A stretch of DNA of 64,000 nt from an uncultured Lachnospiraceae bacterium. GTDB lineage: Bacteria > Bacillota > Clostridia > Lachnospirales > Lachnospiraceae. Below the pieces are notes generated by a model. It was not told the DNA's origin and searched no databases. It worked only from the letters and a program-made list of their open reading frames with translations. The translations under genes were made by a program, and so were the position numbers. Each line of letters opens with the position of its first letter. Position 1 is the first letter of the stretch. This document shows, piece after piece, positions 41,442 to 49,812 of this stretch. Location of the stretch: NCBI GenBank assembly GCA_947576945.1, contig CANPTH010000005.1:1-64000 (forward strand), read 5' to 3'.

Positions 41442-43223
41442 ATGAGCGGATCGAAGGAGAAAACGGGGGCAGGCTTGCTCACGAAACTGGGATATATTTT
41501 TGACAGGAGGGATAAGTGGAAGATCGCGGCGCTGCTTGCTGCCGTAGTGATCGGAAGCTTTCTGGAGCTTTTGGGTGTGACGATCTTCATGCCTTTTATC
41601 AGTATCATCACAGATTCGCGGGAGGTGCAGAGGAAATGGTATTTAAAACTGTTTTATGACTTATTTCATTTCCAGTCCGCAAAAAGTTTCCTGGCCGCAG
41701 TTTCTGCTGCGATCATCGTGCTCTATATCGTCAAGAATGTATATCTGATCATTGAGAAAAGTTATATCTACCGTTTCTCTTATAATACGCAGATGAAATT
41801 ATCCACGCGGCTGTTGAACACTTATATGAAGGAACCCTATACCTTCCATCTGAATAAGAATATTGCCACGCTGCAGAGAAGCCTGCAGGAAGATACTTCA
41901 AAATTTATGCAGGTAGTCCTGTACTCTATGGAGTTGGTGGCGGAGCTGGCAGTATGCTTTGTGCTGGGGGTCTATCTGCTGTTTGTGAGCAAATCCATTA
42001 CCATTATCGTGCTGGGACTGCTGGTTGGATGTGTGGGATCTTTTCTGCTTCTTACCAAAAGATACAGCCGGAAGCTGGGGCAGGACAATCAGGGGTATCA
42101 GGGGAAGATCTATCAGTGGATGAACCAGGCCCTGGGAGGGATCAAGGAGATCAAGATACTGGAGAGAGAAGCGTTCTTTACGGAGGAATACCGCAAATAC
42201 TATGTGAAATTTGCCAGAGGGCTACGCATAGCCAGAACGATATCCATTCTGCCAAAGTATGCCGTGGAGGCCGTGGCGATATCGGGACTTCTGGTGGGGA
42301 TCATAGTCAAGCTGCTGTTCGGGGAGGCGGACATGTTCTACTATATTCCGCAGCTGACGGCATTTGCGGTGGCGGCATTCCGCCTGATGCCCAGTGTGGG
42401 ACGGATCAACGAGCATGCCACTAATATGCTGTATGCGCTGCCCTCCGTTGATCTGGTCTATCATGACCTGGTAGAAATAGAGGAATATATCGAGAAACAG
42501 GACAGTGAGGTCAGGGAGGAATGGAACCTGCAGAGCAGTATCGAAGTGGAGCATGTGACTTATTATTATCCTGACACGCAGGAGCCGGTGATCGAGGATG
42601 CCAGCCTGTCTATACACAAGGGCAGTACGGTGGCCTTTATCGGGGCTTCCGGTGCGGGCAAGACTACGATGGTAGACATCATATTGGGGCTGCTGACGCC
42701 GCAGAAAGGCGTGGTGCGGGCAGACCGGATCAACGTACATGAGAAGCCGAAGACGTTTCATGCGCAGATCGGCTATATTCCGCAGGTCATCTATCTGTCG
42801 GACGATACGATCCGCAATAACATTGCGTTTGGCGTCGGCAGGTCAGAGATCGATGAGCAGGCAGTGCTTCAGGCCATGGAGAAGGCACAGCTGACAGAAT
42901 TTGTAGAAAGCCTTCCGCATGGGCTGGATACGATCGTGGGAGACAGAGGCGTCAGATTGTCCGGCGGGCAGAGACAGCGGATCGGCATTGCCAGGGCGCT
43001 CTACCACGATCCGGAGATTCTTGTGCTGGATGAGGCTACTTCCGCGCTTGATAACGATACGGAGGCTGCGGTGATGGAGGCGGTTGAGAATCTGCAGGGT
43101 ACGAAGACGATGCTCATCATTGCCCACAGGCTGACGACTATACGCAATGTGGACAGGATCTATGAGGTGGAAGGCGGCAGGGTGCTTCCGCGACGTAGGG
43201 AAGAAGTGTTTGGAGAAGAGTAG
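41442..43223 (+). CDS. ABC exporter half-transporter, PglK-like oligosaccharide flippase (copy 2)
   Basis: 593 residues from the ATG at 41442, with AAGGAG 12 bases upstream; the open frame reaches 41352 but would overlap the acetyltransferase. Six helices in residues 25-330; Walker A GASGAGKT at 401-408, signature LSGGQ at 506-510, Walker B ILVLDE at 526-531. It shares layout and many residues with the exporter at 10941 (for example the LTAFAVAAFRLMP region versus LSAFAVAAMRVMP). The two may form a heterodimer or serve two glycans. Substrate inferred from context. Confidence 0.75.
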   Translation: MSGSKEKTGAGLLTKLGYIFDRRDKWKIAALLAAVVIGSFLELLGVTIFMPFISIITDSREVQRKWYLKLFYDLFHFQSAKSFLAAVSAAIIVLYIVKNVYLIIEKSYIYRFSYNTQMKLSTRLLNTYMKEPYTFHLNKNIATLQRSLQEDTSKFMQVVLYSMELVAELAVCFVLGVYLLFVSKSITIIVLGLLVGCVGSFLLLTKRYSRKLGQDNQGYQGKIYQWMNQALGGIKEIKILEREAFFTEEYRKYYVKFARGLRIARTISILPKYAVEAVAISGLLVGIIVKLLFGEADMFYYIPQLTAFAVAAFRLMPSVGRINEHATNMLYALPSVDLVYHDLVEIEEYIEKQDSEVREEWNLQSSIEVEHVTYYYPDTQEPVIEDASLSIHKGSTVAFIGASGAGKTTMVDIILGLLTPQKGVVRADRINVHEKPKTFHAQIGYIPQVIYLSDDTIRNNIAFGVGRSEIDEQAVLQAMEKAQLTEFVESLPHGLDTIVGDRGVRLSGGQRQRIGIARALYHDPEILVLDEATSALDNDTEAAVMEAVENLQGTKTMLIIAHRLTTIRNVDRIYEVEGGRVLPRRREEVFGEE

Positions 43224-43252
43224 CTGCTCCTGCAGCTGCGGAAGCAGTATGG

Positions 43253-44002
43253 ATGTCACGGACTGGTGGTGAAGTTGTGGAAGAGAAGAAAATAAAGGTT
43301 CTGATCATCATTCCGGCTTATAATGAGTCGGAGAGTATTGAAGGCGTTGTCAGGCATCTGACGAGCCGGACATCAAAGTATGATTATCTGATCGTCAACG
43401 ATGGTTCGACGGATCATACACTGCGTATTTGTAAGGAAGCAGGTTTCAGTTATCTGGATCTGCCTATCAACCTTGGAATTGGCGGTGCAGTGCAGGCAGG
43501 GTACGTTTATGCGCATAAGAATGCGTATGATATTGCGGTGCAGATGGATGGAGACGGTCAGCATGATATCGCTTATCTGGAGGATATGCTCAGGCCGATC
43601 CTGTCAGACGAGGCAGACATCGTGATCGGATCGAGATTCCTTAAGAAGGAGGGGTTCCAGTCCTCCCATACAAGGCGGATCGGTATCGGAATCTTGAGTT
43701 TCCTGATCAGACTTACGACAGGGAAGCGCATCATGGATGTGACCAGCGGATTTCGGGCAGTGAACAGAAGATTTATTGAAATCTACGCAAAGGATTATCC
43801 CACGGATTATCCGGAACCGGAAGCAATCGTGACTGCCATCATGCACAGAGGAAGGGTAATGGAGGTCCCGGTCAGAATGAGGGCCAGGGAGAGCGGAACG
43901 AGTTCTATTACAATGCGTAAGTCTGTTTATTATATGATCAAAGTAACGCTGGCGATCCTGATCTGCCGGTTGAGTTACGGATTCAGGAGGGCCGGGAGAT
44001 GA
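43253..44002 (+). CDS. Polyprenyl-phosphate glycosyltransferase, DPM1-like GT2
   Basis: 249 residues. VLIIIPAYNESESIEGVV, LIVNDGSTDHT, INLGIGGAVQAGY, VQMDGDGQHD and VIGSRFLKKEG are the pattern of dolichol/undecaprenyl-phosphate sugar synthases of the short, soluble DPM1 class. It would make undecaprenyl-phosphate-hexose, the donor for GT-C enzymes on the outer face, which fits the GT-C candidates at 13907 and 18844. The start could also be a GTG near 43277. Overlaps the DUF2304 gene by four bases, a pairing common in such loci. Confidence 0.83.
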   Translation: MSRTGGEVVEEKKIKVLIIIPAYNESESIEGVVRHLTSRTSKYDYLIVNDGSTDHTLRICKEAGFSYLDLPINLGIGGAVQAGYVYAHKNAYDIAVQMDGDGQHDIAYLEDMLRPILSDEADIVIGSRFLKKEGFQSSHTRRIGIGILSFLIRLTTGKRIMDVTSGFRAVNRRFIEIYAKDYPTDYPEPEAIVTAIMHRGRVMEVPVRMRARESGTSSITMRKSVYYMIKVTLAILICRLSYGFRRAGR

Positions 44003-44358
44003 TACCGTCTACATTACGGATCACATTGATCCTTGCAGTGCTATGTTACTTTATAATCATACTGTATTTCCTGAAAAATAAGGCGCTGAATCTGAAGTAT
44101 ACGTTTTTGTGGCTTTTGGCCGGTATCGTGATGGGGCTGCTGGTTATTTTTCCGAAACTGCTAGTGCGTATTATCCGTATACTGGGGATCACCAGTAATA
44201 TGAACGGGCTGTTCATCATATGTATCGCTTTCGTGTTGATGATCTTGATGTCATTGACGTCGATCGTATCGAGACAGAATGGGAAGATCAGGTCTTTGAT
44301 CCAGGAGATTGGCATCTTGGAGAAAAGGATTCGGGAATTGGAAGAGAAGAAGGACTGA
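43999..44358 (+). CDS. DUF2304 small membrane protein
   Basis: 119 residues: three hydrophobic segments (about 5-26, 33-52 and 70-91), then a coiled-coil-prone tail (IQEIGILEKRIRELEEKK). The layout and its place directly after a DPM1-like transferase identify DUF2304, thought to assist or anchor that enzyme, or to help in flipping the polyprenyl-phosphate sugar. Start overlaps the previous stop in ATGA. Last gene of the first operon; a terminator follows 28 bases later. Confidence 0.8.
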   Translation: MIPSTLRITLILAVLCYFIIILYFLKNKALNLKYTFLWLLAGIVMGLLVIFPKLLVRIIRILGITSNMNGLFIICIAFVLMILMSLTSIVSRQNGKIRSLIQEIGILEKRIRELEEKKD

Positions 44359-44385
44359 GGAGTCTGTCGATAATGTTAACAAACG

Positions 44386-44434
44386 AACATCTTCTGTGCG
44401 GAAACTGATGCACAGGGGATGTTATTTGTTTTCT
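44386..44434 (+). terminator. Rho-independent terminator of the first glycan operon
   Basis: AACATC-TT-CTGTGC pairs with GCACAG-GG-GATGTT (44386-44399 with 44410-44423) over a ten-base loop, followed by atttgtttt. The internal TT/GG can form wobble pairs. Between it and the next ATG (44551) I see only a weak promoter candidate (TTGCAC at 44454, CATGAT 17 bases on). Confidence 0.8.
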
Positions 44435-44550
44435 GGAAATAATTTACACATTTTTGCACTGGAAATATTCCGAAAACATGATATTATGGAAAAAAACAGG
44501 TAGACATAACATGTTGTTCAGATAAAAAGGCAGAAAGGAAAATTATTGCA

Positions 44551-47500
44551 ATGAAATATTTTATCATAAAAAAACGAAAAAAATATACTGTGCAATGTCG
44601 GTTGGCGGCGCTTATTCTGTGTTTTGCGCTATGTATGGAGAGCAGTTCGATCCAGGCGTTTGCGGCGGAGGAAGGCAGCGGCAGCGGCGCTATAGCGCAA
44701 AGCACAGATGATATGTCGGAGGCGGATAATACGGAAAAGGAGGATTCTGTATCCGATGAGGAGAAAGATCCTGAGGTGGGCGAAGACGCAGATCCTGAGC
44801 CGGGTGAAGATGCAGGTTCTGAGCCGGGTGAAGACGCAGATCTTGAGGCTGGCGAAGATGCAGGTTCTGAGCCGGGTGAAGACGCAGATCCTGAGGTGGA
44901 CGAAGATGCAGGTTCTGAACCGGGTGAAGACGCAGATCCTGAGGTGGACGAAGATGCAGGTTCTGAGCCGGGTGAAGACGCAGATCCTGAGCCGGGTGAA
45001 GATGCGGATCCTGAACAGGACGAAGACACAGGCTCCGTATCGGGCAATGATGCGGATTCTGTTTCGGAGAATGACCTTGCCTCTGTTTCGGAGAATGACC
45101 TGCAGTCGGTCTCTGAGAACAGCCTGGATGCTGAGAAGGAAGCTATGATCAGGGAGGCTGAAGATGCTTTTGCCCGGCTGCTTGCCGGCAAAGACCTGAT
45201 GGCGCTCCTCTATCACACCGACACTTACCAGAGCAGACGGATGCCGGAGGAAGACAGTGAAAGCGTGGCAGCGCTGCGCAGCGGGCAGACACTCTATGTG
45301 AACGGCCTTACGATCACCGAGGAGGACGTCTGGTATGAAGTGCGGTTCTGGCAGGATGGTGTGGAAGGTACAGGATATGTGCAGAGTTATTATCTGGCAT
45401 ATTCTGATGAGGATTGGCTGGCATGGGAGGAAGCGTATCTGGTTCCCATTCTGCAAAGCGGTGATGAATATGCGTACTCAGCCTATGGCATGTCATCTTA
45501 TTCCATGATGCCCTATGCCATAGACACTTCGGATATCACGGCATTTCCGGGGGCTTATCAGAGTGCGCTCAGGAGTTTGAAGAATGCACATCCGAACTGG
45601 ACGTTCGTGCCTATGAATACAGGACTTGATTTCAATACGGCAGTGTCGAAGGAGATGGGAGACAAGAGCCTGATCCAGAACCTGACGGCCAATGCCTCTA
45701 AAGGCTGGGTAGGCGCTCCGTGCCCGAGCGAGAGCGGATGGTATTATGCTACAAAGCCGGCGGTAGCCTATCATATGGATCCGCGTAATTTTCTGACCGA
45801 AACTTATATATTTCAGTTTGAACAGCTGACTTTCAACGGCTCCTATCATACGCAGGCATCTGTACAGTCCTTTTTGAACGGAACCTTTATGAAAGGGGCG
45901 CTGCCCGATGATTCTGCGCGGCGTACTTATGCGCAGGCATTCTTTGAGATTGGTAAAAACAGGAAACTCAGTCCGATCCATCTGGCGTCCCGGGTATATC
46001 AGGAGCAGGGCAAGGGCAATTCAGGGCTGATTTCCGGAACCTATCCCGGCTATGAGGGGTATTACAATTTCTTCAATGTGGGGGTCAACGGCGCCTCTAC
46101 AGCGGAGAAGATCGTGAAAGGGCTGAAGTACGCGAAGGAGAAAGGCTGGAATACCCGGTATAAATCTCTCGAGGGCGGCGCTGCTACGATTGGTAACAAC
46201 TATATTCTGAAATATCAGGACACGATTTACCTGGAGAAATTTAATGTAGATAAGAACAGTCCCTACGGTATCTATAATCACCAGTATATGCAGAATATCC
46301 AGGCGCCGGCCAGCGAGTCTTCCAGTACGAAGAAGATGTATGCCAATGCGGGATCTCTGAATTCTGCCTTTGTCTTTAAGATTCCGGTCTATCAGAATAT
46401 GCCCGATGATCAATATTATCCGGCTCTGAGTTTAAATAAGACGAGTCTGACACTGGACAGAAGCAGGGAAGACGATCTGGAGAAGGGACAGCAGTTGAAA
46501 CTGTATGTGGACGGCATCGAGGTGAATCCTGCCGAGGCATCCTGGAAGAGCAGTGATCCTGCGCTTGTTAAAGTGGAGGCAGGTCTGGTGAAGATTGCAG
46601 GGGACGGATCGTCGGCGAAGGCCGGTGAGGCTGTTGTCACGGCATCCTATCAGGATGTGGAGACATCCTGCAAGGTTAAGGTAGTGATCTCGCTGCAGGA
46701 GATCACATTGGACAAGACCGGGATAGCGCTGCGGCGTCCCGATACGGTGGTAGAGGATGAGACAGGGTTGAGTGAGGCGGAGAAGAAGGAGAATACGGAC
46801 ACGGCGTCTGTGCAGGTTTCTTTCGTCCCGCCGGATACCACAGCGGATACGACGATCACCTGGTCTTCCTCCAATACTAAGGTGGCAAAGGTCAGCGCCG
46901 ACCCGGAAGACTCCTCCCGGGCAGTCGTGACTGCAGTGGGCAAGGGGGAAGCGGTGATCACGGCCAAAGCTTCCAAAGCGGGCAGCAGTCCGGTGAGGAC
47001 GGCCTCCTGTCAGGTCAGGGTGAGCGCACCGATCTATCAGGCAGCTTTGACGAATCCCAATGCTAACGACACGGACGGGCAGACGACTCTGCTTGCCGGC
47101 CAGGGCGTTAATCTGGCGGCAGAGTATTGGCCTAAGGATACGACTTCCGACACGCAGATCACCTGGAGCAGTTCGGATGATAAGGTTGCCACAGTCAGGA
47201 ATGGCAGCGTAAAAGCGCTGTCGAAGGGGAAAGCGGTGATCACAGCCAGGATGGCCGGATGCGAACAGGGGTATATGGCGCAGCACACTGTTCTGGTGGA
47301 AGAATGCAGTGTCATCTTCATGAAGAAGGACGGTGAAACGATCCTGAAGAATCAGCAGGCGCTTTATGGAGCGGTATTGCCGGAGCAGGATTTTCCTGAG
47401 GCGGAAGAGGCTGAGGGCAGTCTTTTCATTGGCTGGTATACAGGAAAGAACGGAACCGGAAGCCGTTTTGACAGGACTACGGCGGTTTACCAGCAGGAGA

Positions 47501-49584
47501 CGATGGTATACCCTTATTACGAGGAACAGGGCAAAGGATTCTATGTGCTGCCCGTGGGGGACCAGATTTATACCGGAAGCGCCGTGAAGCCTGAAGTGCA
47601 GGTATATGACAGTGTGTCCTGCGGAGACGGAAGCAGAGAACTGATCGCGCTTGAACAGGGCAGAGATTATACGGTTTCTTATAAGAACAACAAGAAGGTC
47701 AGCATAGACGGGCGGGCCATGCCGCAGATCACTGTAAAAGGCAAAGGAAACTATAAGGGAACAGAAACGGTTTCATTCCGGATCCTGCCCAAAGCATTGA
47801 CGGATACGGACATAACGGCCGATCACATAACGGCGGCGTACAGCGGCAGGACCATCAAGAGTTCTCCTGCGGTATACCGGGATGGGAAGAAGCTTAAGAA
47901 AAATACGGATTATACAGTCACTTATCCGCAGACGGGAACAGGCGCTTACCAGACTGCCGGCACTTATCCGATCAGGATCACGGGTAAGGGCGGCTATACC
48001 GGAACCATAACGGTCTATGAGACGATTACGCAGAAGATTCTGCTCAGTAAAGTTACGATAGAGAAGATCCCTGCGCAGACTTACAGCAACGCACTGGTTG
48101 ATAAAGAGCAGGGGATCGGGATCCGGCCGGAGAGCCTGAAAGTCAGCTACAGAAAAGAGCCGCTTGTGGAAAGCGCCGACGGCGGTATGACCGGCGACTA
48201 TACGGTATCCTACACAAATAATACTGCGGTGGGTACCGCGACGGCCACGATCACGGCGGTGGAGGGAAGCGCTTATGCCGGCAGCAGGAGCGTCACATAT
48301 AAAATCGTAGGGACGTCACTGGCCAGAGCTGCGGTAGAAGGATTGGAGAATAAAGAGTATACGGGCAGAGAGGAAGACGTCAGGCAGACACCCGGCGCAT
48401 GCCGCCTTGTTTTGGATGGCAGAGAGCTGACGGAGAGTACGGACGGCGGTGTGACGGGAGATTATGTTGTGTCTTATTCCAACATTTCCAAAGCGGGAAC
48501 GGCATCGATCCTGTTCAAAGGCATCAATGAGTACACCGGGCAGATCAAGAAGACCTATAAGATCACGGCCTGCCAGCTCGGTTCCAGTGAGACGGGCATT
48601 AACCCGGCCATTACCCTGCAGTACTATACACAGGATGCGCCGGACCGCCTGCAGCAGATCTCCAATCTGTCCCAGATCGTCACGCCTTATATGAAAGGCG
48701 GGAGTAAACCGGCAGTGGTTCTGACATTTCAGGGCATTGAACTGGTACAGGGCAAAGACTTCACGGTTAAGTATGCGAACAACAAGGCGGTCACACCGAC
48801 AGGAGCGGAAGGTGCAGACGAGAGAAAGCTGCCGAAGATCACGGTGACCGGCAAAGGGAATTATAAGGGCAGCATCACCGGATTTTTCAGGATCACCGAC
48901 GGACGTCTGGCACAGGACAACGGCAAGCTGACTATGACGGCCAAAGATGTGGTCTATCAGGATAAGAAAAATGCTTATAAGAGTTCCGTGGTCTTAACGG
49001 ACTGTAACGGAGCAAAACTGTCGGCGGGAAAAGACTATGACAGAAATCTTGCATACACTTACGCCGAAGATGCATACGTCCGCGTCAAAGATGTCACCAC
49101 GGGAACGAAAAGCGTGGAAAACGGTGCGGCGGATGATTATGACAGTGATGTCATATTGAAGAAAGCCGGGGAGACCGTGGAGGCGGATGATATCCCGCAG
49201 GCCGGGACAAAGATCCGTGTCACGGCACGTGGAACGGGGTTCTATGCCGGAGACGGTACGGCTGAGATTTCCGCAGTCTATCGTATCGTGAAGGCTGATA
49301 TCGCCAGGGCAAAAGTGAAGGTGCAGGCGAAAGAATACAACAACGGAAAGGCGGTAACCCTGACGGAAGAAGACCTTGCGCTCACCGTAAATGGCAGCCC
49401 GGCTCCCCTGCAGTATGGGACGGATTACAGCATTGACGAAACCACCTATGATAAGAACCTGAATAAGGGGAAGGCATCGGTGACGGTACGGGGCCTGGGA
49501 AATTATGGCGGTGAGAAGAAGATTACCTATACGATAGGCGCGAAACTATTAGTGTGGTGGAAAAATCTATTTTACAAAAATTAA
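44551..49584 (+). CDS. Secreted GH73-type glucosaminidase with Big2, InlB-like and MBG-like repeats
   Basis: 1677 residues. Signal peptide (basic start, hydrophobic 17-28, cleavage likely after AFA at 38). Acidic octapeptide repeats at 73-160, then SVSEND repeats to about 190. An SH3-like stretch (243-284) precedes the glucosaminidase domain (about 331-590), with HPNWTFVP and the probable catalytic Glu485 in SRVYQEQG. Big2 folds cover about 622-915 (WSSSNTKVAKV, WSSSDDKVATV), an InlB-B-like unit about 918-1000 (FIGWYTGKNGTG), and about seven MBG-like repeats (KGKGNYKGT, YTVSYKNN) reach the end. No LPXTG; likely held by the wall through its repeats. It would cut between GlcNAc and MurNAc during growth or separation. 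Confidence 0.85.
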   Translation: MKYFIIKKRKKYTVQCRLAALILCFALCMESSSIQAFAAEEGSGSGAIAQSTDDMSEADNTEKEDSVSDEEKDPEVGEDADPEPGEDAGSEPGEDADLEAGEDAGSEPGEDADPEVDEDAGSEPGEDADPEVDEDAGSEPGEDADPEPGEDADPEQDEDTGSVSGNDADSVSENDLASVSENDLQSVSENSLDAEKEAMIREAEDAFARLLAGKDLMALLYHTDTYQSRRMPEEDSESVAALRSGQTLYVNGLTITEEDVWYEVRFWQDGVEGTGYVQSYYLAYSDEDWLAWEEAYLVPILQSGDEYAYSAYGMSSYSMMPYAIDTSDITAFPGAYQSALRSLKNAHPNWTFVPMNTGLDFNTAVSKEMGDKSLIQNLTANASKGWVGAPCPSESGWYYATKPAVAYHMDPRNFLTETYIFQFEQLTFNGSYHTQASVQSFLNGTFMKGALPDDSARRTYAQAFFEIGKNRKLSPIHLASRVYQEQGKGNSGLISGTYPGYEGYYNFFNVGVNGASTAEKIVKGLKYAKEKGWNTRYKSLEGGAATIGNNYILKYQDTIYLEKFNVDKNSPYGIYNHQYMQNIQAPASESSSTKKMYANAGSLNSAFVFKIPVYQNMPDDQYYPALSLNKTSLTLDRSREDDLEKGQQLKLYVDGIEVNPAEASWKSSDPALVKVEAGLVKIAGDGSSAKAGEAVVTASYQDVETSCKVKVVISLQEITLDKTGIALRRPDTVVEDETGLSEAEKKENTDTASVQVSFVPPDTTADTTITWSSSNTKVAKVSADPEDSSRAVVTAVGKGEAVITAKASKAGSSPVRTASCQVRVSAPIYQAALTNPNANDTDGQTTLLAGQGVNLAAEYWPKDTTSDTQITWSSSDDKVATVRNGSVKALSKGKAVITARMAGCEQGYMAQHTVLVEECSVIFMKKDGETILKNQQALYGAVLPEQDFPEAEEAEGSLFIGWYTGKNGTGSRFDRTTAVYQQETMVYPYYEEQGKGFYVLPVGDQIYTGSAVKPEVQVYDSVSCGDGSRELIALEQGRDYTVSYKNNKKVSIDGRAMPQITVKGKGNYKGTETVSFRILPKALTDTDITADHITAAYSGRTIKSSPAVYRDGKKLKKNTDYTVTYPQTGTGAYQTAGTYPIRITGKGGYTGTITVYETITQKILLSKVTIEKIPAQTYSNALVDKEQGIGIRPESLKVSYRKEPLVESADGGMTGDYTVSYTNNTAVGTATATITAVEGSAYAGSRSVTYKIVGTSLARAAVEGLENKEYTGREEDVRQTPGACRLVLDGRELTESTDGGVTGDYVVSYSNISKAGTASILFKGINEYTGQIKKTYKITACQLGSSETGINPAITLQYYTQDAPDRLQQISNLSQIVTPYMKGGSKPAVVLTFQGIELVQGKDFTVKYANNKAVTPTGAEGADERKLPKITVTGKGNYKGSITGFFRITDGRLAQDNGKLTMTAKDVVYQDKKNAYKSSVVLTDCNGAKLSAGKDYDRNLAYTYAEDAYVRVKDVTTGTKSVENGAADDYDSDVILKKAGETVEADDIPQAGTKIRVTARGTGFYAGDGTAEISAVYRIVKADIARAKVKVQAKEYNNGKAVTLTEEDLALTVNGSPAPLQYGTDYSIDETTYDKNLNKGKASVTVRGLGNYGGEKKITYTIGAKLLVWWKNLFYKN
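44767..45030 (+). repeat. In-frame 24-base tandem repeats (acidic octapeptides)
   Basis: About eleven units of the pattern EPGEDADP / EPGEDAGS, alternating so that a 48-base higher-order unit is also visible. Highly similar at DNA level, so copy number could change by slippage or recombination without breaking the frame. Confidence 0.85.
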
Positions 49585-49620
49585 TTTTTCCTTAAAAACT
49601 ATATCTTGTGGCACAGACAC

Positions 49621-49649
49621 TTGTGTCATACAATTAGAAATGGTATACT
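49621..49649 (+). promoter_or_regulatory. Probable promoter of the LRR protein gene
   Basis: TTGTGT (49621-49626), 17 bases, TATACT (49644-49649) with an extended TGG before it. The -35 is weak and lies inside a small dyad (GACAC-TT-GTGTC, 49616-49627) which could be an operator. The rest of the 228-base gap shows no gene. Confidence 0.5.
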
Positions 49650-49812
49650 TACTAATGTATTTTTGACAGCTGTGTCTGTCTGCGATCTGGCTGTAATAAC
49701 ATGTCGTGCAGAGGACGCTTCCGGGAATTTTAACAGGATACGGGTAAGATAAAGGGGAAGATTTGCCTGACAGATGCAGCATGCAGGCGAAGAGAAAGGT
49801 ACGGGTATAAGA

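Noticed and set aside
44767-45030. CRISPR-like array
   Set aside because: Repeats are contiguous and in frame, without spacers; they encode acidic octapeptides.
44484-45456. Serine-rich and Arg/Ile-rich minus-strand frames
   Set aside because: Reverse reading of the acidic tandem repeats; repetitive by construction.
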